Source: Pseudomonas sp. N3-W (GTDB lineage: Bacteria > Pseudomonadota > Gammaproteobacteria > Pseudomonadales > Pseudomonadaceae). Taken from it: DNA of 64,000 nt. A program made the position numbers and the translations under genes. Of this stretch, positions 47,337 to 56,789 are shown one piece after another; position 1 is the first letter of the stretch; the number at the start of each line of letters is the position of its first letter. The notes below the pieces were generated by a model. It made no database searches. It was not told the DNA's origin and worked only from the letters and a program-made list of their open reading frames with translations. The stretch covers positions 2,724,001-2,788,000 of the forward strand of contig NZ_CP103965.1 of assembly GCF_024970185.1 (NCBI RefSeq), written 5' to 3'.

Positions 47337-50300
47337 ATGCACCTGCTCAGGACCCAGCCCGGCGGTTTCGTGTCGGATGACAACATCGCCGACCTTGGAC
47401 AAACCCCTGCCGAGCTGGTGATCCTGTGCAGCGGCGACTCCAGCCTGGCGCTGCTCGCCGAAGCGGCGCAGCAGTTGCCCGACGATTATCCGAGCCTGCG
47501 CCTGGCCAACCCGATGCAGGTGCAGAATCACGCCTCGGTCGATCTGTACGTCGACGAAGTGCTGCGTCATGCCAAGGTCATTCTGATCTCGCTGCACGGC
47601 GGCATCGCCTATTGGCGCTACGGCTTCGAGCGGCTGGTGGAGTTGGCCGAACGCGGCGTGCAACTGATCCTGGTGCCCGGCGACGATCGTCCGGACCCGG
47701 AACTCAGCGACCTCAGCAGCGTGGCGGCTGAACACCGCGACCGTCTCTGGCAATTTCTGCGTCAGGGCGGCATGGGCAATGCCCTGGATTTTTTTCGCTG
47801 CCTGGCCAGTCAATGGCTGGACCGCGACTACCCGTGGCGCGAACCGCAAACCCTGCCGCGCACGGCGATCTACCATCCACAAAAAAGCCCCGCAGAACTG
47901 AACGATTGGCAAGCCGACTGGCTGGCCGGTCAACCGGTGGCGGCGGTGCTGTTCTACCGCTCGCATTTGCAGGCGGCCAACACTGGCTTCATCGATATTT
48001 TTTGCGAGCGGTTGCTGGCGGCGGGGTTGAATCCGTTGCCGATTGCTGTGGCAAGCCTCAAAGAGCCCGGCTGCCTGACGCGGGTCGAGGACTGGCTGGA
48101 TGAGGTCGAGGCAGCGGTGATTCTCAACACCACCGGTTTCGCCCAGTCCAGCCCCGAAGCGCCGCACCTGCGCCCCTTTCGCCGCAACATCCCGGTGATT
48201 CAGGCGATCTGTGCCCAGGACAATGAACCCGGTTGGCGCGCCAGCGAGCAGGGCCTTGGCCCGCGGGATCTGGCGATGCACATTGCGCTGCCGGAACTGG
48301 ACGGGCGGATTATCAGTCGGCCCATCAGTTTCAAGGATCTGGCCTGGCGCAGCGAGCGCAGTCAGTCCGACGTGGTCTGCTACCGCCCGCAACCCGAGCG
48401 CATGGATTTTGTCGCCGAACTGGCGCGGCGCTGGACCGATCTGGCGCGCGTGCCCAACGCTGAAAAACGCATCGCCCTGATCCTTGCCAATTACCCGACC
48501 CGCGATGGCCGTATCGGCAACGGTGTGGGCCTCGACACGCCAGCGGCGGCACTGAATATCCTGCGTGCGCTGTACCAGCAAGGTTATCCGCTGCCTGCGG
48601 AACTGCCGGACAGCGGCACCGCGTTGATTCAGCAATTGCTCGGCGGGGTCAGCAATGACCTCGATACGATTGACCAGCGTCCGTGCCAGCAAAGCCTGGC
48701 GATGGATGACTACCTGTTGATGTTCGACGCGCTGCCCGAGGCCAATCGCCGGGCGGTGCTGGAACGCTGGGGCGAGCCACAGAACGACCCGATGTGCCGC
48801 GACGGCCGGATGATGATCGCCGGCCTGCGTTTCGGCCTGACCTTCGTCGGCATCCAGCCAGCACGGGGTTATCAGGTCGATCCAAGCGCGGTCTATCACG
48901 ACCCGGACCTGGTGCCGCCGCACGGTTATCTGGCGTTCTATTTCTGGCTGCGCCACACCTACGGCGCGCACGGCGTGATTCACGTCGGCAAGCACGGCAA
49001 CCTCGAATGGCTGCCGGGCAAAGGTGTCGGGCTCTCGGAGAACTGTTGGCCGGACGCATTGCTCGGGCCGTTGCCGAACATCTATCCGTTTATCGTCAAC
49101 GACCCGGGCGAGGGCGCCCAGGCCAAGCGCCGCACCCAGGCGGTGATCATCGACCACCTGATGCCGCCGTTGACCCGCGCCGAAACCTATGGCCCGCTGC
49201 GCAATCTTGAGCTGCTGGCCGACGAGTATTACGAAGCGCAGCTGCTCGATCCGCGCCGTGCCCGGGAGTTGCAGCGCGACATCCTGCAACTGGTGCGCGA
49301 CACCCATATTGATCGCGAACTGCAACTGGACGAGAAACTCGACAGCGACGCCGACGCGGCGATCTGGCTGCCGCGTCTGGACACGTACCTGTGTGACTTG
49401 AAGGAGTCGCAGATCCGCGATGGCCTGCACATTTTCGGTGAGTCGCCCACCGGTCGTTTGCGCATCGACACCTTGCTGGCCTTGCTGCGCATTCCCCGGG
49501 GCGATGGTCGTGGCGCGCAATCGAGTCTGCTGCGGGCGTTGGCCAAGGCGTTCGGCCTGGGCTTTGATCCGCTGGATTGTGCGCTGGCGCAGCCCTGGGC
49601 CGGGCCGCGTCCATTGCAACTGCTGACCGTCAACCCTGAACCCTGGCGCACGGCCGGCGACACCCGCGAACGCCTGGAACTGTTCGCCGCGCAGCTGATC
49701 TCGCAGACGTTGAACGCCTCTCTAGCCAACCCCGGACCCTGTGGGGGCGGGCTTGCTCGTGAAAGCGGTGGGTCAATCGACATTAATGCTGAAGAGGTAA
49801 CCGCTTCGTCGGAACGCCGCCCTGAGACAGGCTCGCTCCCACAAGATGCCAGTTGGGCCGACGTCAGCGCGATCATCGACAACCTGCGCGAGGTGGTCGC
49901 ACCCCGTCTGGACGCCTGCGGCCCAGCGGAAATGCGCGGCCTGCTGGATGCCCTGAGCGGCCGCTTCGTCCCCGCCGGCCCCAGCGGCGCACCGAGTCGC
50001 GGGCGTCTCGATGTATTGCCCACCGGGCGCAACTTCTACTCGGTGGATGTGCGCAACCTGCCCACCACCACCGCGTGGCGCATCGGCTTCCAGTCGGCCA
50101 ACCTGATTCTTGAACGCCACTTGCAGGACCACGGCGATCATTTGCGCCAGCTCGGCCTGTCGGTCTGGGGCACGGCGACCATGCGCACCGGCGGCGACGA
50201 CATCGCCCAGGCCATGGCGCTGATGGGCGTGCGCCCGGTATGGGCCACCGGCAGCCAGCGGGTCGATGATTTCGAGATTCTGCCGGTGAGCCTGCTGGAC

Positions 50301-51218
50301 CGGCCACGGGTGGATGTGACGCTGCGTGTCTCCGGTTTTTTCCGCGATGCCTTCGCCAACCTGATCCGTCTGTTCGATGCCGCTGTGCAAGCGGTCGCCG
50401 CGCTGGATGAACCGGATGACCTGAACCCGTTGGCCGCCAAAGTCCGCGCCGAACGCGAGTCGCTGATGCAATCGGGCCTCGACGAAGAGGCGGCAAGACG
50501 TCAGGCCGGCTGGCGCATTTTCGGCGCCAAGCCCGGCGCTTATGGTGCCGGCGTGCAGGGCGCTATCGACGGGCGCCTGTGGCAAAGCCGCGAAGACCTG
50601 GCCGAGGTTTATCTGAACTGGGGCGGCTACGCCTATGGCGGCTCGGACGAAGGCACGGCGGCCCGCGAACAGTTTGCCCAGCGCCTGAGCCAGGTGCAGG
50701 CGGTGCTGCAAAACCAGGACAATCGCGAGCATGACCTGCTCGATTCCAACGACTATTACCAGTTCCAGGGTGGCATGCTCGCCGCCGTCGAAAGCCTGAG
50801 TGGTGAAGCCGCCGCCAGTTATCACGGCGACCACAGCCAGCCGGACCTGCCGAAAATCCGCACCTTGAAGGAAGAGCTGAACCGGGTGATTCGTTCCCGG
50901 GCGGCCAATCCGAAGTGGATCGAGGGGGTCAAGCGTCACGGCTATAAAGGTGCCTTTGAACTGGCCGCGACAGTCGATAACCTGTTCGCCTTCGATGCCA
51001 CCACGCAATTGATCGACGATCACCAGTACGCGCTGCTGGCTGATGCGTATTTGCTCGACCCGGCGACCCGCGACTTTGTGCGCGAGCATAATCGGCATGC
51101 GCTGCGCGACATGACCGAACGCATGCTCGAAGCACAGCAACGGGGGATGTGGAAGGCGCCGGGCGAGTACCGCGAGGCGCTGGAGAATCTGTTGCTGGAC
51201 ATCGAAGAAGATGGCTGA
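47337..51218 (+). CDS. cobN: Cobaltochelatase subunit CobN
   Basis: CobN is the large subunit that inserts cobalt into hydrogenobyrinic acid a,c-diamide. The 1293 residues follow the magnesium-chelatase H/CobN family: LGLDTPAAALN-like and RHTYGAHGVIHVGKHGNLEWLPGK segments, then LRNLELLADEYYEAQLLDPRR, and the C-terminal RMLEAQQRGMW. An unusual feature is a REP pair at 49738-49846 that is translated in frame as a roughly 40-residue Gly/Ser/Glu-rich insertion (residues about 800-838) between conserved blocks. The frame stays open through it, so the protein is probably still made. It follows cobW by three bases. Confidence 0.95.
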   Translation: MHLLRTQPGGFVSDDNIADLGQTPAELVILCSGDSSLALLAEAAQQLPDDYPSLRLANPMQVQNHASVDLYVDEVLRHAKVILISLHGGIAYWRYGFERLVELAERGVQLILVPGDDRPDPELSDLSSVAAEHRDRLWQFLRQGGMGNALDFFRCLASQWLDRDYPWREPQTLPRTAIYHPQKSPAELNDWQADWLAGQPVAAVLFYRSHLQAANTGFIDIFCERLLAAGLNPLPIAVASLKEPGCLTRVEDWLDEVEAAVILNTTGFAQSSPEAPHLRPFRRNIPVIQAICAQDNEPGWRASEQGLGPRDLAMHIALPELDGRIISRPISFKDLAWRSERSQSDVVCYRPQPERMDFVAELARRWTDLARVPNAEKRIALILANYPTRDGRIGNGVGLDTPAAALNILRALYQQGYPLPAELPDSGTALIQQLLGGVSNDLDTIDQRPCQQSLAMDDYLLMFDALPEANRRAVLERWGEPQNDPMCRDGRMMIAGLRFGLTFVGIQPARGYQVDPSAVYHDPDLVPPHGYLAFYFWLRHTYGAHGVIHVGKHGNLEWLPGKGVGLSENCWPDALLGPLPNIYPFIVNDPGEGAQAKRRTQAVIIDHLMPPLTRAETYGPLRNLELLADEYYEAQLLDPRRARELQRDILQLVRDTHIDRELQLDEKLDSDADAAIWLPRLDTYLCDLKESQIRDGLHIFGESPTGRLRIDTLLALLRIPRGDGRGAQSSLLRALAKAFGLGFDPLDCALAQPWAGPRPLQLLTVNPEPWRTAGDTRERLELFAAQLISQTLNASLANPGPCGGGLARESGGSIDINAEEVTASSERRPETGSLPQDASWADVSAIIDNLREVVAPRLDACGPAEMRGLLDALSGRFVPAGPSGAPSRGRLDVLPTGRNFYSVDVRNLPTTTAWRIGFQSANLILERHLQDHGDHLRQLGLSVWGTATMRTGGDDIAQAMALMGVRPVWATGSQRVDDFEILPVSLLDRPRVDVTLRVSGFFRDAFANLIRLFDAAVQAVAALDEPDDLNPLAAKVRAERESLMQSGLDEEAARRQAGWRIFGAKPGAYGAGVQGAIDGRLWQSREDLAEVYLNWGGYAYGGSDEGTAAREQFAQRLSQVQAVLQNQDNREHDLLDSNDYYQFQGGMLAAVESLSGEAAASYHGDHSQPDLPKIRTLKEELNRVIRSRAANPKWIEGVKRHGYKGAFELAATVDNLFAFDATTQLIDDHQYALLADAYLLDPATRDFVREHNRHALRDMTERMLEAQQRGMWKAPGEYREALENLLLDIEEDG
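49738..49846. repeat. REP pair inside the cobN coding sequence
   Basis: Two REPs in opposite orientation, CCTGTGGGGGCGGGCTTGCT (from 49738) and ACAGGCTCGCTCCCAC (to about 49842), lie within cobN. The encoded peptide (PCGGGLARESGG .. RRPETGSLPQ) has REP-derived composition and interrupts an otherwise conserved enzyme at a place that looks like an interdomain linker. Confidence 0.9.
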
Positions 51219-51302
51219 CACAGCACAAGCCCGCTCCCACAGGGTTTATAGGTGCTTGAGAGATTTGTTGGAATATCACCGACCATGAATGAGAAACCCG
51301 AC

Positions 51303-52301
51303 ATGACCGACACCCCACATTTCCCACTCTGCGCCGTGGTCGGTGCCGATGACTTGAAACTCGCCCTGTACCTGACCGCCATCGACCCGAAAATCGGCGG
51401 TGTGCTGATCGAAGGCCCGCGTGGCATGGCCAAATCGACCCTGGCCCGCGGCCTCGCCGATCTGCTCGCCAGCGGGCAGTTCGTCACCCTGCCACTGGGC
51501 GCCACCGAAGAGCGCCTGGTCGGCACCCTCGATCTGGACGCCGCCCTGAGCGAAGGCCGCGCGCAATTTTCTCCCGGCGTGCTGGCCAAGGCTGACGGCG
51601 GCGTGCTCTACGTCGATGAAGTCAATTTGCTGCCCGATCATCTGGTGGACTTGCTGCTCGACGTCGCCGCCAGCGGCACCAACCTGATCGAGCGCGACGG
51701 GATTTCCCATCGACATTCGGCGAAGTTCGTACTGATCGGCACCATGAACCCGGAAGAGGGCGAACTGCGGCCGCAACTGCTTGACCGTTTCGGCCTGAAC
51801 GTCGCCCTCAGTGGCCACACCGCGCCCGCTGAACGCGGTCAGATCATTCGTCGCCGGCTGGATTTTGACAGCGACCCGCAGGGCTTTTGCGCCCAATGGG
51901 AAACCGGGCAACAGGCGCTGCGCGAACGTTGCCAACGGGCCCGCGAGAACCTGGCGAACATCCCGCTCGACGATCAGGCTCTGGTGCAGATTACCGAGCG
52001 CTGCTTTGCTGCGGGCGTCGACGGTTTGCGCGCCGACCTGGTCTGGCTGCGCGCGGCCCGCGCCCATGCGGCATGGCGCGGTGCAGCCGCGATTACCGAG
52101 GAAGACATTGACGCCGTGGCCGAGTTTGCCTTGCGCCATCGCCGTCGCGAGCAGACACCGCCAGCGCCGCAACAACACTCGTCACCCTCCCGCCAAAGTC
52201 CCACCCCGAGCAAAGCCCAGGGCCAATGGGGCGAAATGCCTGCCCAGGCATTGCCGACCGGCGCGCGCCGAGCAGTACCGAGCTGGCCAAAAAAGCCCTA
52301 G
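51303..52301 (+). CDS. AAA+ ATPase, magnesium chelatase subunit I-like (ChlI/CobS role)
   Basis: This 332-residue AAA+ protein has Walker A EGPRGMAKSTLARG (about 34-47), Walker B GGVLYVDEVNLL and sensor GTMNPEEGELRPQLLDRFGL, as in BchI/ChlI. The C-terminal tail is Pro/Ser/Gln rich. In Pseudomonas this gene follows cobN and probably supplies the ATPase of the cobaltochelatase in place of CobS. ATG at 51303 gives the family-like start; ATG at 51285 is an alternative. A truncated REP (51226-51243) lies between cobN and this gene. Its 3' end overlaps the VWA gene by 76 bases in another frame. Confidence 0.88.
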   Translation: MTDTPHFPLCAVVGADDLKLALYLTAIDPKIGGVLIEGPRGMAKSTLARGLADLLASGQFVTLPLGATEERLVGTLDLDAALSEGRAQFSPGVLAKADGGVLYVDEVNLLPDHLVDLLLDVAASGTNLIERDGISHRHSAKFVLIGTMNPEEGELRPQLLDRFGLNVALSGHTAPAERGQIIRRRLDFDSDPQGFCAQWETGQQALRERCQRARENLANIPLDDQALVQITERCFAAGVDGLRADLVWLRAARAHAAWRGAAAITEEDIDAVAEFALRHRRREQTPPAPQQHSSPSRQSPTPSKAQGQWGEMPAQALPTGARRAVPSWPKKP

Positions 52302-52966
52302 GCATTCGCCCTCGATCTGACGCGGGGGCGAATGCCAGACCCCGCGCCGGACGTCTGGATCACGGCAAGCAAGGCCAGCGCCACGCCGCCCGCAGCGGCT
52401 CGGTCAACTGGCCCGGCACCTTGCTCAATGGCCGCCCGCGTCAGCGCGATGATCTGCTGTTTCATCTGCGCACTCGTTCAGCGCATGAGTTGTGGCTGGT
52501 GATCGTCGATGCCTCGGCATCGACCCGTCGGCATCAGGCGTTGAGCGACGCCAAGGGCTTGCTGGCGCAGCTGTTCGATGACGCTTATCGCCAGCGCGCA
52601 CGGCTGGCACTGCTGACTGCCAGCGGTGCGGCGCCGAAGTGGCAGGTGCAGGGATTGAAAGCGTCTGGTGGTTTGCGTCATTGGCTTGATGGGCTGGGGG
52701 CGGGCGGTGGTACGCCGTTGTTGGCGGCGCTGGGTGAGGCGGGGCATTGGCTGGCTGTGCGCAAGAAGCGTTTCCCGGCGGAGCAGCAGCGGTTATTGCT
52801 GGTGACGGATGGCCGGCTTAAAGAGTGGGCGGGCTTGCCTGCGATTGATTGTCCTGGGCTGCTGATTGATATCGAGAGAGGGCCGATTCGGTTGGGTCGG
52901 GCGAGGCAGCTGGCGGCTGAGTTGCAGGCGGATTATCGGCATATTGATGAGCTGATTTCAGGCTGA
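52226..52966 (+). CDS. VWA-domain protein, chelatase subunit D-like
   Basis: This 246-residue protein consists of a basic, low-complexity N-terminal third and a von Willebrand A domain with the MIDAS motif LVIVDASASTRR (D-x-S-x-S), later GGTPLLAALGEAGHWL and LLLVTDGRLKEW. It corresponds to the C-terminal half of ChlD/BchD and would act with the preceding ATPase and CobN in cobalt insertion. ATG 52226 lies inside the previous gene; the real start could be further in, because the first 60 residues have no recognisable domain. Confidence 0.82.
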   Translation: MGRNACPGIADRRAPSSTELAKKALGIRPRSDAGANARPRAGRLDHGKQGQRHAARSGSVNWPGTLLNGRPRQRDDLLFHLRTRSAHELWLVIVDASASTRRHQALSDAKGLLAQLFDDAYRQRARLALLTASGAAPKWQVQGLKASGGLRHWLDGLGAGGGTPLLAALGEAGHWLAVRKKRFPAEQQRLLLVTDGRLKEWAGLPAIDCPGLLIDIERGPIRLGRARQLAAELQADYRHIDELISG

Positions 52967-52988
52967 GTCTTTGTGTTGTCTGTTCTGG

Positions 52989-53090
52989 TCTCTTCGCGAG
53001 CAAGCCCGCTCCCACATTGGATCTCCTTTGAACACACATACCTCATACAACCGAGATCCCCTGTGGGCGCGGGCTTGCTCGCGAATGCAT
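52989..53090. repeat. Inverted REP pair
   Basis: REP copies at 52989-53020 and 53061-53090 stand between the VWA gene and the PLD-like gene. Confidence 0.9.
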
Positions 53091-53168
53091 CACCCTCATT
53101 GCGGATAATCACCCTTAATCAGCAGCGCCACCTATGCTGTAGGGGCAGCCCAATCACAGGAGTGACCC

Positions 53169-54815
53169 ATGCGCGTTCTAACCGCCAACCATCAGGATGA
53201 TTTTCGCGTCAAGGCCTATGCCGGCACCAACGGTGTGTTGCTGGCCATGGACCTGGCCGAACCCCGTCGCAAAGGCTTGCTGGGCTTTGCCATCGAAAAA
53301 CAGCAGGGTGCCGAGCCCTGGCTGTTCCTGTTCAACAGCCTGACCTTCCCTGGCAAGGCCCACACGTTCCCCCAGTACGCCGCCACCCCGAGCAACATCG
53401 CGCCCTTGCAGAAATTCCGCTGGGCTGATTACGCGATCAATCCGGGCGTGACCATGAATTACCGCGTGCACCTGGTCTACGGCACCGCCGACGCCCCGCA
53501 ACTGGGCGAGAATCTGCAACTGACCATCACCACCGACAACGGTCTACCGGCCAATCAAAGCGTGATTTTCAACCGAGCCGTCGCCGCCAGTCAGGCGTTC
53601 CAGCGTAAATTCCCCGACCTCGATGCACAAATCAGCGCCAACAAGAACATGCCCATCGAAGCCTGGCCCGATGCCGCGCGTGAGTGGCTGGAGAACGGTT
53701 TGCTCGAGCGTTTGCTGGGCTATATCCGGCGCGCCGTCGATGGCCAGTGGGCGCTGGACATCGCCATCTACGAATACCAGTTGCAGGCAATCGTCGATGA
53801 AGTGAATGCTGCGTTCGACCGTGGGGTGAAGGTCCGGGTGCTGTACCACGCCAAGCCGGGTGACGCCGACACCGCATTGAACGAGGCCAGCCTGGAAAAA
53901 ATCCCCGCGGCCAACAAGCGAGCCCGCGTCACTCACGAGATCTTCCACGACAAGTTCATCGTCCTGAGCAAACTCGACGGTAGCGGCGAACACGTGCCGC
54001 AGGCCGTGCTGTGTGGCAGCACCAACTTCACCGCCAACGGCGTTTACCGTCAGGCCAACGTGGTGCATGTGCTGGACGATGTACGGATCAGCACCGCGTA
54101 TCTGCAAACCTTCGAACAGGTCTGGAGCACCCCGACCGACGTCGGCGCAACCCGGCAATGGCTGACCAAAAACAACCCGATGGACCCCACGCAAGCACTG
54201 TTTGCCGGGTTCTCGCCGCGCACGGGGCAGGGCGACCTGACCGAGTTTGTGCAGATCATCAACGCGGCAAAAAAGGACGTGCTGTTTGTCACCGCATTCG
54301 CCTTGCCGGACGAGATTCTCAACGCCTTGCTCGGCCAGCCCCACGACGACATTCTGCGTTACGGCCTGCAAAACACCGCCAGCCGCATCACTGGGTTCCA
54401 CGCCGACCGCACCGCCGAATTCGCTGCCACCGCATTGCTCGACACCGGGCTGGAAGGCTGGCTCAAGGAAAGCATGAAAGGCCAGAAAGGCGATCTGTTG
54501 GTGCACACCAAAGCCATCGTCACCGACTTCACAAGCGACACCCCGACCATCATCAGCGGCAGCCACAACTTGAGCGTGTCAGCCAGTGACGGCAATGACG
54601 AGAACTTCCTGATCATTCGTGGCGACGTGGACCTGGCGGACCGTTATGGGCTGGAGTTGTTGCGGTTCTACGAGCATTACCGCTTTCGCTATTTTGCGAA
54701 GAAGCTGGAATTGAAGCAGGTTGATCCACTGTCGGTGGATGACAGCTGGGCCAATGATTACTATGTTGAAGGGGATTTGCAGCAGCTGGATCGGTTGCGT
54801 TTCTCAGGACGATAA
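53169..54815 (+). CDS. Phospholipase D-like domain protein
   Basis: This 548-residue protein, without a signal peptide, has an N-terminal beta-rich region (about 1-150) followed by two PLD-type half-sites. Half-site 1 is HEIFHDKFIVL..LCGSTNFTANG, where the Asp of HxKxxxxD is shifted. Half-site 2 is HTKAIVTDFTSD..ISGSHNLSVSASDGNDE, which is canonical. Together they would form one active site for phosphodiester cleavage of lipid or nucleic acid. No partner gene suggests a defence or secretion system. A leader with TATGCT at about 53137 and CAGGAG before the ATG supports the start. Substrate is unknown. Confidence 0.85.
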   Translation: MRVLTANHQDDFRVKAYAGTNGVLLAMDLAEPRRKGLLGFAIEKQQGAEPWLFLFNSLTFPGKAHTFPQYAATPSNIAPLQKFRWADYAINPGVTMNYRVHLVYGTADAPQLGENLQLTITTDNGLPANQSVIFNRAVAASQAFQRKFPDLDAQISANKNMPIEAWPDAAREWLENGLLERLLGYIRRAVDGQWALDIAIYEYQLQAIVDEVNAAFDRGVKVRVLYHAKPGDADTALNEASLEKIPAANKRARVTHEIFHDKFIVLSKLDGSGEHVPQAVLCGSTNFTANGVYRQANVVHVLDDVRISTAYLQTFEQVWSTPTDVGATRQWLTKNNPMDPTQALFAGFSPRTGQGDLTEFVQIINAAKKDVLFVTAFALPDEILNALLGQPHDDILRYGLQNTASRITGFHADRTAEFAATALLDTGLEGWLKESMKGQKGDLLVHTKAIVTDFTSDTPTIISGSHNLSVSASDGNDENFLIIRGDVDLADRYGLELLRFYEHYRFRYFAKKLELKQVDPLSVDDSWANDYYVEGDLQQLDRLRFSGR

Positions 54816-54856
54816 AAGCCCCTTGTGAGCGCCAGGTTTTGTGGGGAGCAAGCCTT

Positions 54857-54969
54857 TGTGGCGAGGGTGCTTGCTCCCGCTTGAGTGCGCAGCACTCACA
54901 AAACGAGCGATATTGGTCGGAATTCTGGGGCCGCTACGCAGCCCGGCGGGAGCAAGCTCCCTCGCCACA
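54857..54969. repeat. REP pair (TGTGGCGAGGG type)
   Basis: Inverted TGTGGCGAGGGTGCTTGCTCCC and GGGAGCAAGCTCCCTCGCCACA ends enclose an inner inverted pair, as at 297, 43119 and 45782. It lies between the convergent PLD-like and poxB genes. Confidence 0.9.
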
Positions 54970-54980
54970 AAAAAGCTCTT

Positions 54981-56705
54981 TCAGCGAAAGAGATTGGTCC
55001 GCGCCAACTCAATCACCTCATCCCCACGCCCACTCATCACCGCCTTGAGCATGTACAAACTGAAGCCCTTGGCCTGTTCCAGCTTGATGGTCGGTGGCAT
55101 GGCCAATTCCTGGGTGGCGGTGATCACGTCGACCAGCACCGGCCCGTCATGAGCCAGCGCCCGGCGCAACGCCGCTTCCAGGTCTTCGGACGCCGTTACG
55201 CGAATCCCCAGAATGCCCATGGCATTGGCCATCGCCGCGAAATCGGGGTTGTGCAGGTCGGTGCCGGTATTGAGCAAGCCGCTGGATTTCATTTCCATCG
55301 CCACGAAGCCCAGCGACGCATTGTCGTAAACGATGATTTTCACCGGCAACTTCAACTGCGCCAGGGAAATGAAATCGCCCATCAACATACTGAAACCACC
55401 GTCGCCGGACAGTGAAATCACCTGGCGGTCTGGGAATGTCGCCTGCGCGCCGATGGCCTGGGGCATGGCGTTGGCCATCGAGCCGTGGTTGAACGAGCCG
55501 AGCAACCGGCGCTTGCCGTTCATTTTCAGGTAACGCGCTGCCCACACGGTGGGCGTACCCACGTCAGCGGTGAAGATCGCGTCGTCGTCGGCCAGCTCGC
55601 TCAGCAGGCGTGTGAGGTACTGCGGATGAATCGGCCGGCCCGGCGCCGATGGCTGCGCCAGATCATCGAGCCCCTGACGGGCCTTCTCATAATGCTTGAG
55701 TGACGACTCCAGAAAGCTCCGGTCGCCGTGATATGGCAGGCGCGGCAGCAAGGCGGCCAGGGTCTCGCCGACGTCGGCGGCAATGCCCAGGTCCAGCGTG
55801 GTACGGCGGCCAAGCGCCTGCGGGTCATGGTCAATCTGCACGATGGTGGCGTCGGTCGGGTAGAACTGTCGATAAGGAAAATCAGTACCGAGCAGCACCA
55901 GCGTGTCGCAGTTGAGCATCGCGTGATAACCCGAGCTGAAGCCGATCAGCCCGGTCATGCCGACGTCGAACGGGTTTTCCCATTCCACGTGCTCCTTGCC
56001 GCGCAGGGCATGCACCACTGGCGCGCCGAGGGCATCGGCCAGCGCCACCACCTGATCGTGGGCGCCCGCGCAACCGGCGCCGCACATCAGGGTCACGGCC
56101 TTGCTTTGGCTCAGTAACTCCACCAGGCGATCCAGATCCTGCGGCGCGGGCAGGGTGCGTGGTCTGGACAACGCTGGCCAGGGCTTGAGCTTGTTTTCCA
56201 CTTCCTGCAACGCCACGTCGCCGGGAATCACCACCACCGCCACGCCGCGATTGAGGATCGCGCTGCGCATGGCCCGGTGCAACACCTGAGGCATCTGCGC
56301 CGGGTTGCTGACCAGTTCGACGAAATGGCTGCATTCCTTGAACAGTTCCTGCGGATGGGTTTCCTGAAAGTAATTGAGGCCGACTTCGGAGGACGGAATC
56401 TGTGCCGCGATGGCCAGCACCGGCACATGGTTCTTGTGGCAGTCGAACAGCCCGTTGATCAAATGCAGATTGCCCGGCCCGCAACTGCCGGCACACACCG
56501 CCAATTGCCCGGTCAGGGCGGCTTCGGCGCCGGCGGCGAACGCAGCGACTTCTTCGTGGCGCACGTGCATCCACTCGATGCTGTCCATGGTGCGCAGGGC
56601 GTCGGTCAGGCCGTTGAGGCTGTCGCCGGTCAGGCCCCAGATGCGTTTGACGCCGGCCTGTTCCAGGGTGGTTGCCAGTTGTTGGGCAATGCTGATTTTC
56701 GCCAT
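54981..56705 (-). CDS. poxB: Pyruvate dehydrogenase (quinone), thiamine-dependent
   Basis: PoxB oxidises pyruvate to acetate and CO2 and passes electrons to ubiquinone at the membrane. The 574-residue protein has the three domains of the TPP/FAD oxidase family: the N-terminal PYR domain with the catalytic Glu ([16 protein letters not shown]), the FAD domain ([12 protein letters not shown]), and the PP domain with the TPP motif [29 protein letters not shown] (GDG-x-N type). The C-terminal lipid-binding tail is short. The ATG at 56705 follows CCGGAGCACTCCC. It appears to be a single-gene unit; such genes are often stationary-phase induced. Confidence 0.92.
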   Translation of the reverse strand: MAKISIAQQLATTLEQAGVKRIWGLTGDSLNGLTDALRTMDSIEWMHVRHEEVAAFAAGAEAALTGQLAVCAGSCGPGNLHLINGLFDCHKNHVPVLAIAAQIPSSEVGLNYFQETHPQELFKECSHFVELVSNPAQMPQVLHRAMRSAILNRGVAVVVIPGDVALQEVENKLKPWPALSRPRTLPAPQDLDRLVELLSQSKAVTLMCGAGCAGAHDQVVALADALGAPVVHALRGKEHVEWENPFDVGMTGLIGFSSGYHAMLNCDTLVLLGTDFPYRQFYPTDATIVQIDHDPQALGRRTTLDLGIAADVGETLAALLPRLPYHGDRSFLESSLKHYEKARQGLDDLAQPSAPGRPIHPQYLTRLLSELADDDAIFTADVGTPTVWAARYLKMNGKRRLLGSFNHGSMANAMPQAIGAQATFPDRQVISLSGDGGFSMLMGDFISLAQLKLPVKIIVYDNASLGFVAMEMKSSGLLNTGTDLHNPDFAAMANAMGILGIRVTASEDLEAALRRALAHDGPVLVDVITATQELAMPPTIKLEQAKGFSLYMLKAVMSGRGDEVIELARTNLFR

Positions 56706-56789
56706 GGGAGTGCTCCGGTGATCGATGAGTTGTCCTCGGGATTAAACAAGGACAACGCGATAGCCGGCATGACTCCCGTCTATTTCGCT

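Noticed and set aside
46206-49619. Very long open frame (over 1100 codons) on the minus strand across cobW and cobN
   Set aside because: It lies antisense to two well-identified genes and has no domain or Shine-Dalgarno. Long antisense frames are a normal effect of GC-rich third positions.
53940-53990. First HKD half-site of the PLD-like protein looking degenerate
   Set aside because: A shifted Asp after HxKFIVL seems usual in this branch as I recall it, so it is not good evidence for a dead enzyme.
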